In this document: piece after piece, positions 46,547 through 56,848 of the stretch | Layout: each line of letters starts with the position of its first letter | Numbering within the stretch: position 1 is the first letter of the stretch | NCBI GenBank assembly: GCA_035610365.1 | Contig: CM069437.1 | Coordinates: 56,320,093-56,384,092 of the forward strand | Direction: 5' to 3' | Length of the DNA stretch: 64,000 nucleotides | From: Aquatica leii | Lineage: Eukaryota > Arthropoda > Insecta > Coleoptera > Lampyridae | Translations under genes and position numbers: made by a program | The notes under the pieces: generated by a model | What the model saw: only the letters and a program-made list of their open reading frames with translations | The model's database searches: none | What the model was told of the DNA's origin: nothing

Positions 46547-48012
46547 CACGGAGAGAAAAGTTTACTGTAATAAACCAAAAACAGCTATATTTCATGCAAA
46601 TAGGCTGTTGGTTTTGAGTCATGCCGATGTACGCTTAAATAAAGCTTTCATTTTATTACAACAAATATTTTGAAAAAGAATTGTATAGCTTTTATAATAT
46701 ATCAATTTAAGAAAACATTGTTTTCTTTTATCATTCAAAAGTTGCTGTATGTGATCGTAGAGAAGAACCATAGTTATGACAAGTACTGCTTTTTCTTATC
46801 TCTGTTGATTGTTGCGTTTTATCATAAATAGGTTTAATAGTAATAACACTTCGTATTAATTTAAGCACGCAGTGTCATAATGTTTGCTTTTGTGCAGCTT
46901 CAGGGTATGAATGATTTCAGTAAATATACACATAGTTTAAACGTATTTATTTGCTAAATTCAAAATAAATATGCTATATTTTTATCATCACTACAGTTTA
47001 TGGTTTAATCTACATTAAAATTTATAATTATTGGTAGATAATATTACCGATCCAAATAATACTGTCCTTGACACCAAAATGTACACGCATCAGCATTAAT
47101 AGTATGTTACACTTAGAATATTAGTCGAATCTACAACATCCGAGTTAAATCATCTTCTTGTAACTTTTGGAAAGTTATTTTTTTCTGTCAAACGGTTCTC
47201 CAACTACTAAACTTTACAATCAACCCAAATTCACCTTCCTTCAATATGTCCAAATTATTTTCCGTTAGGCACACAAGGGATGTAACATCAATTTCTTGTT
47301 CTAAAAGAAAAGCAAATGCACGATAATTTCATTTCATTGCAAAAAACTAAGTCATACATACCAAAAAATGTGCAAGCTTTGCGACATAATTCTAACATAT
47401 AACGACAGTGAACATTATTCAAAATCAGAGTCAATACTTACTTGTAAGTTTCTGATAGTTTCCAATCATTTACTAATTGATGTAGTGAGTTATAGATTAT
47501 ATGCTGCAAGCAACTTGTTATAAAATGATGGATCCATGTCGTATAGTTCCAAACAAAAAACTGTCGGAGTCACGGTACACGTATATTATCTTTGCCACAG
47601 CTTTAGCAAAAAGTTTAGCACATATTGCAAATCTTAACGTAAATTAAATTGCTGATACCTTATTTTAGACCAGCGTGGAACAAATAGTGATAACATAAAT
47701 GCTTACTTGAAATGCCTACTTGTGGTTTCGTAGTAATTTATTACGTACTTTAATCGCCGATATGATTTCTTATAATAATTAGCTGAATTTGATAAATTTG
47801 TAGTCTTAATTTTAACAAAAACTTTTTACTTGTATCATTATAATTATGAATGATTTAATAAAAACATATTTGGATTGCAATAAGAAATTTAATTTAAGTT
47901 TTAGAACATGTAGGTTTAATTTTATTTGAATATGAATCAATTTTAGAAAAAAAGCAAATGCTTTAAATATGAAATTGTAATGATTAAATTCAGCATAATA
48001 TTTCTCTCCGTG
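46547..48012. mobile_element. Non-autonomous TIR element, 1.47 kb
   Basis: Inverted ends CACGGAGAGAAA (46,547-46,558) and TTTCTCTCCGTG (48,001-48,012), perfect for 12 bp, flanked by TA on both sides (46,545-46,546; 48,013-48,014). No coding sequence. The TA target hints at Tc1-mariner; the family is unknown. Confidence 0.7.
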
Positions 48013-48430
48013 TAGATAGTAAAATGAATTGAATCAAACTTATAAACACGATGTATATTTAGCTTGAAGTAGGAATATGTAAAAGTAAACAAATACAATA
48101 ATTGTCGTTTGACAAGTAGTGCGTACCGTTTATTGACAAATACTATTTCTATCTCTTACAATGTTGTGTACATATAATAGCGAAGGCTTCCACGGCCGGA
48201 GTCTATACTAAGATAAGAACGTCTTCCGGGTTTGGACCGTGTCAATGTTGTAACCGAAGTTGGCAACTTCGGTTACAACATCATTGACATGGTCGAAACC
48301 CGGAAGACGTTCTTATCTTAGTATAATGTTGTGTACACTTTGCAACCTGCGATTACTCGTCCAGAAGGAAGCATAGCTTTTCGTTGTTGCCAGGTCGATG
48401 TATAAACCACACCGCGTTGCATTGAACACT
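48013..48430. repeat. Right outer arm of an inverted repeat
   Basis: Mirror of 45,910-46,546. It carries GACAAGTAGTGCGTACC without the MITE and is interrupted by the hammerhead-like fold-back at 48,181-48,325. Confidence 0.75.
48181..48325 (-). repeat. Hammerhead-like repeat, copy 3, as a 122-bp fold-back
   Basis: Between 48,204 and 48,325 the sequence is an almost perfect palindrome. Arms carry TACTAAGATAAGAACGTC and CTTCCGGGTTT, meeting at TTGTAACCGAAGTTGG and its reverse complement. The left part is the 43.5 kb repeat on the minus strand; the right part is the same 3' half on the plus strand. The CTGATGA and GAAA boxes are absent. Confidence 0.75.
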
Positions 48431-49204
48431 ACCAAAGCTCTATGATACAGCTCTCTCTGGATACAGCTGGTATGGCAGACACTTGATACAAAATATTGCA
48501 AAATATCAGAAAGTATAATATTTGGTATAATAAGTATAATGAGTATAATGAAAGTGCATAGCGCAGCTGTCTGAGCAACATTTAGCAAGATCTACGAAAA
48601 TATGGGAGACAAATCAACAAAAATTTGTAGAATTTGTTTAGTAGAAATAGCAGAAACCGAGAAGTATTCCTTTCTGAATAACGACAATAACTTAATGCTA
48701 CAATTCAAATTGTTGAATTTTCTACCAAAAATTGTAAGTACAACTGATTATACTCCATCGAATAACATAAACTTACTTGTAGGACCTACACATCACACTG
48801 AATCCAATTGCTTGTAACAGATGTATGATTGCCATTGAAGAAATATATGAATTTAAGCAACTGTGTATACAAACCGAAATTATTATAAGAAACTTACGAC
48901 AAGGTGTAATTAAAGAGCAGTTGCAAACTGATGACATTAAAGTCGAACTTTCAAACATCAGCGATAACTTCTTAGAAATCAATAAGGATGTGCCTGTATG
49001 CATTGAGGAACCTTCAAAAACAGAATTGTATTATTGCTACCACTGTAACATCAATACTAACAAAAAGACAATTTTGATTCGTCACCTGCAAGTGCAACAC
49101 ACTGGTAGAAAACCATTTAAATGCGACATATGTGATTACTGCGGTAATACCAGGTTGCTTTTAAAAATGCATAAGCGTATGCATACTGGTGAGAAACCTT
49201 TTAA

Positions 49205-50101
49205 AAAGCAGCTGCCACTGCACTAGATGAAGATAACAAACTAGATGTGATGCTTCTCTTTGAGGAAAACCCACATACTTCGACTAGACAAGCATCCGCA
49301 ACATTAAATGTTAGTCATACATCAATACATATCATATTGAAAGAAAACAAAATGCATCCCTACAAACTGGTTACTACTCAGGAGCTCACGGAAGACGATT
49401 TTGATAGAAGAATACATTTTTGTGAGCAAATGATGGACATGTTGGATAACAATACTATCCTATTAGAAAATGTTATGTTTTCGGATGAGTGTAGTTTTTC
49501 ACTTCACGGTCATGCTAACCGTCAAAATTGTCGCTACTGGTCAACGGAAAATCCTCACTGGACGAGAGAAGAACGCACGCAATACCCTCAAAAGGTGAAT
49601 GTTTGGGCAGGGATTGTTGGGAACCATGTCGTTGGTCCTTTTTTCATTGACGGAAATTTGAATGGCGATAATTATTTAGCATTACTTCAAAATGATGTCG
49701 TCCCAAATTTGGCAAATTTATATCCGAATCCAACAAACCGTAGACTTCCAGCAAATACGATATGGTTTCAGCAGGATGGAGCACCAGCACATTACCAACG
49801 CAATGTCCGGCAGTACCTCGATGCCACATTTCCGAATAGGTGGATAGGGAGGCGAGGATCTATAGAATGGCCAGCACGATCTCCTGATCTTACCTCATTA
49901 GATTTCTTTTTATGGGGATATGTGAAGAATGTTGTCTACCAAACTAAACCGCTCGATCTAGATGACTTAAGACAACGAATAACGCTCGCGATTTCGTCGG
50001 TCACGCCTGATATGCTAAGCAAGGTGAGAAGACATTTTTATTTAAGATTAGGATGCTGCCAAGAAGTTCGCGGGGAGCATTTTGAACATCTACTTCATTG
50101 A
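49205..50101 (+). CDS. mariner-like transposase, N-terminally truncated but open
   Basis: About 298 open codons in frame from 49,205 to the stop; the first in-frame ATG is 49,250. It contains the second HTH part (STRQASATLNVSHTSIHIIL), then MFSDECSFSLHGHANRQNCRYW (first Asp), KVNVWAGIVG, FQQDGAPAHYQRNVRQYL (second Asp) and WPARSPDLTSLDFFLWGYVK (third Asp). The last two Asp are separated by 36 residues, unlike classic mariner (34). The protein lacks about the first 70 residues, where the first DNA-binding helix set lies. It sits in exon 2 of the zinc-finger gene in a different frame, so no fusion is made. An unbroken catalytic region implies a young insertion. Confidence 0.85.
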   Translation, partial: KAAATALDEDNKLDVMLLFEENPHTSTRQASATLNVSHTSIHIILKENKMHPYKLVTTQELTEDDFDRRIHFCEQMMDMLDNNTILLENVMFSDECSFSLHGHANRQNCRYWSTENPHWTREERTQYPQKVNVWAGIVGNHVVGPFFIDGNLNGDNYLALLQNDVVPNLANLYPNPTNRRLPANTIWFQQDGAPAHYQRNVRQYLDATFPNRWIGRRGSIEWPARSPDLTSLDFFLWGYVKNVVYQTKPLDLDDLRQRITLAISSVTPDMLSKVRRHFYLRLGCCQEVRGEHFEHLLH

Positions 50102-50445
50102 CTTTTATTTTTATTTTCTTTGTTCAATTACATTCTCGTTTATTGTTGTATTATAGCAAATTTCGGTATAATCATATTTTTTTTTTTAATTCCTGCAATA
50201 AAATGAAACCAGATAACACTTTTGTACAGGGAAAGAAGAGACCTTTCAAACGATGTATCACAAGCCTATACTTCCCATTGAAAAAATTAGGGGTTGCACC
50301 TGTCATTCGGAGGGGGTTGATGGTAGGGATGAAAATTGCACGTGATAGAATGTCATTTTATGATTTAAGTTTGACGTGTTTCGGGTTTTTTCAAAAATAT
50401 GTACAGTAAGAGAAATAATGAATTTATTCCATTTGGCTTTTACAC
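50102..50445. other. 3' part of the mariner insertion
   Basis: Runs from the transposase stop to about 50,445, where zinc-finger coding resumes with VCDYCSNYKSNLKTH. I see no clean terminal inverted repeat, consistent with the truncated left side. Confidence 0.5.
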
Positions 50446-51120
50446 ACTGTATGTGACTACTGCAGTAACTACAAGTCAAATTTAAAAACACATATGCGTA
50501 CGCACACTGGTGAAAAACCATTTAAATGCAATAAATGTGATTACTGCTGTAACACCAAGTCGTGTTTAAAAAGGCATATGCATACGCACGATACTGAAAA
50601 ACCATTTAACTGCAATATATGTGATTACTGTAGTAACCATATAGGAAATTTAAGAAGGCATATGCATAAGCACACTGGTGAAAAACCATTTAAATGCAAT
50701 TTATGTGATTACTGTAGTAACCATATAGAAAATTTAAGAAGGCATATGCTTAAGCATACTGGTGAGAAACCATTTAAATGCAATATATGTGATTACTACT
50801 GTAACACCAAGTCGTATTTAAAAAGGCATATGCATACGCACGATACTGAAAAACCATTTAACTGCAATATATGTGATTACTGTAGTAACTATATAGGGAA
50901 TTTAAAAAGGCATATGCATACACACACTGTTGAAAAACCATTTAAATGCAATATATGTGATTACTGCTGTATCACGAAGCAGTATTTAAATCTGCATATG
51001 CGTATGCACACTGGTGAAAACCTATTTAAATGCAATATATGTGATTACAGCTGTATTAACAAGTCGCTTTTAAAAACGCATACGCGTACGCATACTGGTG
51101 AGAAACCATTTAAATGCTAT

Positions 51121-51693
51121 AGTCCTCGCAATTTTACTTTCGATGCACGTCATTAACGTCAGTGACGTAGTTATTCAACCATGTTGTCGGTATTATCATG
51201 TAAACCTACTGTTTTCGTACATTCTTAATATTACATTGCGTATTACGTTTTCATTAAATGTTTCTACATTCGTAACAGTTGTACTACGCTTACGTTTTGA
51301 AGAGATCTAAGAACCTCGTTGTTAGCAACCGTTGTACATACAGAAATAACTATAGAATATATGTATGTATTACCACAATTTAAATATTAAGTAAAAGGGT
51401 ACTTCTCGCACAGCATTTACTGATATCAATGGACCACCATTATCTCGTTCAAGCTCAAAATAGTACAGTTTTGTATCAAAAATAATTATAAAAAACAATG
51501 AGCACTTTGAAATAAAAAACACAAATTTAATTTGACAGATGTCAACAACGCTGCAACTGTAGTAAGCACACCAACAACGTGATAAAAAAAATTCCATAAG
51601 ACAATTCGGTATTTATTTAATTTTTGCTATAAATATGGTGGTATGAATTTTACGTCATTAATGACGTGCATCGAAAGTTAAATTGCGAGGACT
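51121..51693. mobile_element. TIR MITE inside the zinc-finger gene, 573 bp
   Basis: Left end AGTCCTCGCAATTTTACTTT, right end (reverse strand) AGTCCTCGCAATTTAACTTT; the match continues through CGATGCACGTCATTAA. That is about 35 bp of near-identical inverted ends. Target duplication unclear: flanks are TGCTAT and TTATAT. No coding sequence. Confidence 0.85.
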
Positions 51694-52019
51694 TTATATA
51701 TGTGACTACTGTAGTAGCCGCATGCCAAATTTAAAAATGCATATGCGTGTGCACACTGGTGAAAAACCATTTAAATGCAATATATGTGATTACTGCTGTA
51801 CCACTAAGTCATCTTTAAAAAGGCATGTGTGTACCCACACTGGTGAATAACTTTTGAAACGCAATAATTTGGGTGATTTGTAAAGGGCCCGGGGCCTGTT
51901 GAGTTCATGCAACAAACTTCGTACATGAAAAATGGCGCATGGTAAATTAAAAAAATAAGATTTTTATTGTTATATTTTAAGACGTCATCAAAAATGTTTT
52001 CTTCGATTAATATTGTTAG

Positions 52020-52231
52020 AGGTCTTCGGTTTTGTTCTGAACATTAAGCAGAATACAGAAACGCGTTTGGTATCAGCTTATGCCAAAGAATGTAACAATG
52101 TCATTGTAACAATTTCAAATTTAGCATTTCCTACATAAGTAATGTTTTTGGGTTTAATTTATACTATGTCGTATGGAATGACGTATATGCGCGAATGCGT
52201 GACATCATGTTCACAACAGAACCGAAGACAC
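52020..52231. repeat. Short inverted-repeat (MITE-like) block
   Basis: GTCTTCGGTTTTGTTCTGAA at 52,021-52,040 and its reverse-strand partner GTCTTCGGTTCTGTTGTGAA at 52,210-52,229 differ by two bases. A small element is likely, but no target duplication is seen. The rest of 51,851-52,440 holds nothing I can name. Confidence 0.5.
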
Positions 52232-52440
52232 GCAATTTAAAATGGATAAATATGCAGCGACTGCACAAATAAATGAATTCGTTGGAATATTAAAAAATAA
52301 ACCTGAGCAAAAAAAGATGGATTGATGCAATGACGAAAGTTAAATAATATTTATTTTACATTATAAAAGTAATCACTAAAAATTAAAGCTATTGTTTTCG
52401 CGATCAAAGTTGTTTATATTTCGGATTTCGTATGTTATTG

Positions 52441-52612
52441 TTCACTTCGTCGTTCCACCCACGCACGGCCGCAGCCCACAAATTCTCTACAGGTTTCAAA
52501 TCCAGTGACTTAGGTAACCAATGGATTCTTTCCACTTCTGGATGTTGTAAAAACAATTCTTGAACTACCGCTGTCGTATGTATAGGAAAATTGTCCTGAA
52601 CAAACCGAATTG
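52441..52612 (-). pseudogene. Tc1-like transposase, C-terminal part
   Basis: Minus strand: IPIRFVQDNFPIHTTAVVQE (second catalytic Asp), then WLPKSLDLKPVENLWAA (third Asp/Glu region changed to KSLDLKPVENLW) and VRGWNDEVNN. It is the 3' half of the gene whose 5' half is at 55,400-55,830; the LINE between them was inserted later. About 60 residues between the two halves are missing. Confidence 0.8.
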
Positions 52613-52813
52613 GTATATTATTATTATTATATTATTTATTAGTAATTGTCTAGCCATTCGGCCCTACAATGGGTTACGTTACCCTTACATCTTCTCTTAT
52701 CATACTAATATAATTTGTACAGAAATTTGTAAACTAAACAAAAAAAAAGCAAAACAAAAACTTTATCCCCTAAAATCTTCCCAATACCATCTTATTATTC
52801 TAAATCGATAGTC

Positions 52814-53488
52814 TTAACCCTCCCCTATTATTCTTCTTTCCTTTACTGCTTTCATCCAATCCAATCCCTTTACCTCCTCCCCAAGCAACGCCTTTCTTCC
52901 CCTCCTTTCTTTTCTTAGCTCGCTACACTCCCCACTCAAGTGTTCTATGTCCTCCCATCCCTCCCCACATAATCTACATCTCCTCATTACATCCTCCTTC
53001 CAATACTTATTTAGATTCTCTTCATTTCCGCATCTGAACCTAGCTATAAGTCGTTTCTCTACTAAACTTCTCCTCCCCATCAGATACTTCGGAACCCCCC
53101 TGGACACTATATTCCCATATCTTAGGTTGTACTTTCCTTCCCTTTCTTGCACCTGCGAGTCTTTATCTCTTTTTACTATCTCCTCAGTATTTAACCTCCC
53201 TTCCTTTCTCCTTCTTTCCACCTCTTCTATTGCGAAACCTCCTCGTTGGTAGTAAAGTTTCCTCTCTTCCTGTCCATATATGTTTTTGCTGTCTTTTACC
53301 GTCCTCCAGCAACATTGCAAAATTTTACATTCTCTCCTTTCCTTCATTTTCTTTTCATAACCCATCGCCCTTTTCCCTGCTTCTATTCTAATCTTCTCTA
53401 ACTTCCCCTCCTCCTCTGTTATGTAACCCGGCGTCTCCCTGTCTAAACCCAGTATCCATTTCCAATATTTTATTTGTACCCTTTCCAA
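52814..53488 (-). pseudogene. LINE ORF2 C-terminal region
   Basis: 224 open codons: KYWKWILGLDRETPGY, LRYGNIVSRGVPKYLMGRRS, IARFRCGNEENLNKYWKE and a Cys/His knuckle CRLCGEGWEDIEHLSGEC. It aligns end to end with the 19,590-20,230 part of the first LINE. The RT domain should precede it but is absent. Confidence 0.8.
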
Positions 53489-53896
53489 TAGGTTCTACTC
53501 TTTCCAACCCCATACCTCCACCCCGTACATCATTACACTTTTAATCAATTTTTCAAACATCTTCTCTTTTCGATCTCCTTCCCAAATACTCTTTCCCCTA
53601 AACTTCATACCTGCCCTAATACCCTGTTACCCTTCTTTGCTAATTTCCTTATATGCGCATCATATTTATTATCATACACACACCTTTCTCTCAGAACATA
53701 CATTTTTAAAATTCACTTTCTTCTCATACTCCTGCACATCTATTTTACCTTTCTTCCATCTTCTTCTAGCATTTCTCATCTCTGTTTTTGCCTCTACATT
53801 CTCTATTCCACCACCTATTTTCGTTCCTCTTTTTTCCTTGTCTTTTCTCAAACTTCTTCTTTTCTACTGCCTTCTCCATTTCTGCCGTCAACTCCT

Positions 53897-54779
53897 TTAG
53901 TCCTTCTTCCCCCCTACATCTCCCCAAATCACTTGCTCCAACTTCATCTTATATCTTACTATGCTTTCCTCAGTCCACACCTTATTTACTCCCCATCCCC
54001 TCAGTTCCTCCTTAATTCCTTGCTCCTTTCCTTTTAAAATCACTTCCAGTGGCTGATGATCCGATTCCTCTTCATCCCCCACTTTAAAACTTTCTATGTC
54101 TTCCCACATCTCTCCACTCACTATCACGTAGTCGATCACCGATTCTCTCCTCCCTCCCATATAAGTGTAGTCACCTCTGTCCCCCTCCTCTATATTTCCA
54201 TTAAGAATTGACCACCCTTTTTCCTCACATATCTCCACTAGCATTTTCCCATTCCTATTAACTGTCTTATCCATGCTCACTCTTCTCTTTACTTCCCCTC
54301 CGATAATCACTCCTCCCTTTCCCCTGTTCTCGCGTTAAAATCACCTCCTATAATAATCTTTTACTTTTCCTCCCCCTGTACCATTTTCTCAATCTGTTCA
54401 CTTATCATCCTCATATCCCGCCCATAAACTGTTAACACTATATATTTTTCCTTCCTTCTCTGACCACATAATTTTTTACAATCTCTATCCCTTGCTTTTC
54501 GTTTCTCTCCTCTTCTTCAACCGGCCAGTTTTTTTTTATGCCCGTTAGTATCCCTCCCCTTGCTCTACCTTTACTTTCTCTTCTTGTTGCAAATTCCACC
54601 TTCCAATTATAACCCTCTGGTAATTTTTCCTTCCATACTTCCCAGTCTTTTTCCGCCAACCATGTTTCTGACATTCCCATCATATCAAAACCCTCTACAT
54701 ATCTCCAGAAATCCTCTCCCTTATTTTTTATGCCTGCCACATTCCAAAATAATAATTTTATTTGATTCTGCTTTTCCAT
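53897..54779 (-). pseudogene. LINE ORF2 endonuclease, frameshifted
   Basis: Starts KLLFWNVAGIKNKGEDFW (54,779-54,720) with MSETWLAEKDWEVW and RARGGILTGIKKNW. A stop/shift region at 54,310-54,437 spans the GGDFNAR block. It resumes with GWSILNGNIEEGDRGDYTYM, GGRRESVIDYVI and EESDHQPLEVIL. APE-type nickase of the LINE, now inactive. Confidence 0.8.
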
Positions 54780-55054
54780 CTCATTTTCCTTAAAACTTGC
54801 TAATCCAACATCATTTGATCCATCCTTCTCTCCCCCAACTCTTAGTTTTTTGTCCCCTTCTTCACTAAAGTTCCCCTCGCCTCATCCCAAAATCTTTCTT
54901 CCCCTTTCACCCACACTTTCAAGAATCCTATTTTAATATTTTTCCCCTCTCCCTTCATCTTACTCGCCTCATATCTTATCTTTTTTTGTATATCTATTTC
55001 CCTTCTCGTCATGTCATCGTCTAAATAAATGCTCGTACCTCTTAACCTTTGCTT

Positions 55055-55393
55055 TCATACATCTAACTTATCCTCAAATGTACCCATCCTTACTAACATT
55101 ACCCGCTCTGCTAACTTTCTAGTTTCTACCACTGTTTTCTCAATATTTAAATCCTTCTTCATCCAATTTTCCACTTGCTCCTTTTGCTCCATCTTTCCAT
55201 CTTTCACTTCCATACCTCTTATGATTATGTTTGTTCTCCTTTTTTCTTTTTCCCAACTTCTCTCTATCTTCTCCAATCTGGCTTCCAACTTTCTATACTT
55301 TTCTCCCATTTCTACAAAATTCCTTTTCCATTCTTCATTTGACTTTCTTAATTCTTCTTTTATCTCTTTTACCTCTTTATTATTCTCTTCCAA
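55055..55393 (-). pseudogene. LINE ORF1, C-terminal half
   Basis: 112 codons: a coiled-coil segment (KEVKEIKEELRKSNEEWKRN), then RRTNIIIRGMEVKDGK and the RRM-like region to ERVMLVRMG. Relative of the ORF1 at 16,207. The 5' end is cut by truncation at the insertion point. Confidence 0.75.
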
Positions 55394-55400
55394 CTTTTCT

Positions 55401-55830
55401 ATTTTCTTTATATCTAAAATTACGTGGCCTCCAAAGAACTTTTATACTATCTTGGGAAGCGCAGAAGATTTTTTCATCTGAAAAAACAACACCTTTCCAA
55501 TCAAAATCTAAATGTTCTTCTGAAAACTGCAATCTCCGGTAGCCATTTTCTTCAGTTATTACAGGTTTCTTTATAGGTCGATAGCCATTCCTTCAGCTTT
55601 CAAAGTATTTCTTATTGTTTGCAAACTGCATTGTAGCTGTAGTCTTTCGCGAATGGCGGCAAAAGTTGTGAATGGAAGCAAAGAAGCATCTTGGATAATG
55701 TAGTCTTTTTCAACATGGATAAGAGAGATGGCCTTCCACTTCTATGGGCGGTCTGCAAAGGACGATCCTTTTCCGCACCTTGTTCTTCGCGTTGAATCTA
55801 ATAATGCACCACACTTTTCTAATAAAATAA
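55401..55830 (-). pseudogene. Tc1-like transposase, N-terminal part
   Basis: Minus strand in shifted frames: QDASLLPFTTFAAIRERLQL then QCSLQTIRNTLKAEGMAI (helix-turn-helix region), RRLQFSEEHLDFDWKGVVFS, DEKIFCASQDSIKVLWRP (first catalytic Asp) and RNFRYKE, where the LINE interrupts. Together with 52,441-52,612 it forms one decayed Tc1-like gene. Confidence 0.8.
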
Positions 55831-55916
55831 ATAATAGTTAATTAAAACTGCGCAAAAAGGTTTACGTTTACTGAAAGGCACCGATAAAGTAATGTTATTA
55901 ATTTAAGTAAAAAAGT

Positions 55917-56336
55917 TACGTCTTTCAAGTTAGCAGTACAAGGTTAGCAGAATTAAATAAAATATAGTTCGGAGTTTGTTGCGAAACAAAAAAAATTGTA
56001 TCATGCTTACTTTTTTAGTTATGCGTTTTTCGGCTAACTTGAGGCAAGTTAGCAATACAGCATTCTAAAAAGTGCTTTAATGAATTTATTTCCTGTTTAA
56101 AATTTGTGTAGAATAATATACCTATGAGCTTTTTTCTCTTACAATGTATAACAACAATCTATCAACAAATTCTACACACATTTTAAAACGAATACCAATT
56201 CATTAAAACACTGTTTAGAATGGTGCATAATTAAAAAAGTAAGAACGTTTTTTTCTTTCGCAAGAAATTAACAACAAATTCCTAATTATGTTTTATTTGA
56301 TTTTGCTAACTTTGTATTGCTAATTTGAGGGACGTA
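55917..56336. mobile_element. Fold-back MITE, 420 bp
   Basis: Ends TACGTCTTTCAAGTTAGC and (reverse strand) TACGTCCCTCAAATTAGC. The two halves are inverted copies almost to the centre: AGTACAAGGTTAGCA versus AATACAAAGTTAGCA, and CATTCTAAAAAGTGCTTTAA versus CATTCTAAACAGTGTTTTAA. The terminal TA may be the target site. It could form a 180-bp-arm hairpin. Confidence 0.8.
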
Positions 56337-56848
56337 AAAAACTTGATACCCAACTACTATGTGATTGAAACTTTTGTGATTTCATTATAAACAATTTCCT
56401 GTGATGTAGATGAATAATTGTGCACTCTGAATTATACATCATATAATACCTATAAAATAGGTATATATACCCATGTTTAAAATCGAAAAGACTGCCAATA
56501 TTAAAGAAGATTATCAAAAGCAAAATAAAAAATTATCTTATCGATAAACCCATACGTGCAGCAATTACTCGGATAGAAAATCCACATTCTCAGTCTTTTC
56601 TCTAGTTTCTAGTGATAAGTCTGCTTGTCTAGGAATTTTGCACAAAATTTAAAAAGAGTTTAAAACTATAAAGTATTAATGTTTTGTAATTATTCCGTTA
56701 AAAAGCTTTACTTTTTTATATGATTACATGTTGTTGATGTTATTGTAATTGTTTTATTATTATTTATTACTTAAAGCAAGATGAAACATTATTTCTTTAT
56801 TTGGGGATATTTGCATTTTCTCATTTTATTTTTACACTATATTCTTTA
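56337..56848. other. Unassigned stretch
   Basis: No gene or clear element. Confidence 0.4.

Larger units (their letters stand above)
48602..51850 (+). pseudogene. ZAD-C2H2 zinc-finger gene, split by two transposons
   Basis: Exon 1 (48,602-48,733) starts MGDKSTKICRICL with the first ZAD Cys pair (48,626; 48,635). A 49-bp intron (GTAAGT...TTGTAG, 48,734-48,782) leads in phase to DLHITLNPIACNRCM with the second pair (48,813; 48,822) and FKQLC. Fingers 1-2 are at 49,032-49,190. Then a mariner element interrupts. Fingers 3-10 (50,450-51,110) use HTGEKPF or HDTEKPF linkers, and a MITE (51,121-51,693) splits off fingers 11-12, ending THTGE and a stop at 51,848. ZAD proteins are arthropod DNA-binding regulators; ZAD dimerises and the fingers read DNA. 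Finger 3 has lost its first Cys at the mariner junction. As it stands only truncated products are possible: ZAD plus two fingers, or a separate array frame (50,494-51,156). Confidence 0.85.
52613..55400 (-). mobile_element. Purine-rich LINE, second copy, internally deleted
   Basis: Same family as 15,828-20,351, on the minus strand (so the plus strand is pyrimidine-rich). Order on the minus strand: end of ORF1, endonuclease, then directly the C-terminal region. The 3' tail is (AAT)n at 52,618-52,640. It is 5'-truncated inside ORF1 and lacks the RT core. Confidence 0.85.

Noticed and set aside
48602..48808. 71-codon separate protein at the start of the zinc-finger gene
   Set aside because: Reading through the GTAAGT donor gives a premature stop. 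Splicing out 49 bp restores the second ZAD cysteine pair in frame, so the intron model is better.
55029..55542. Plus-strand frames of 103-150 codons at 53.6-55.5 kb
   Set aside because: Shadows of the reverse-oriented purine-rich LINE; the real coding strand is minus.
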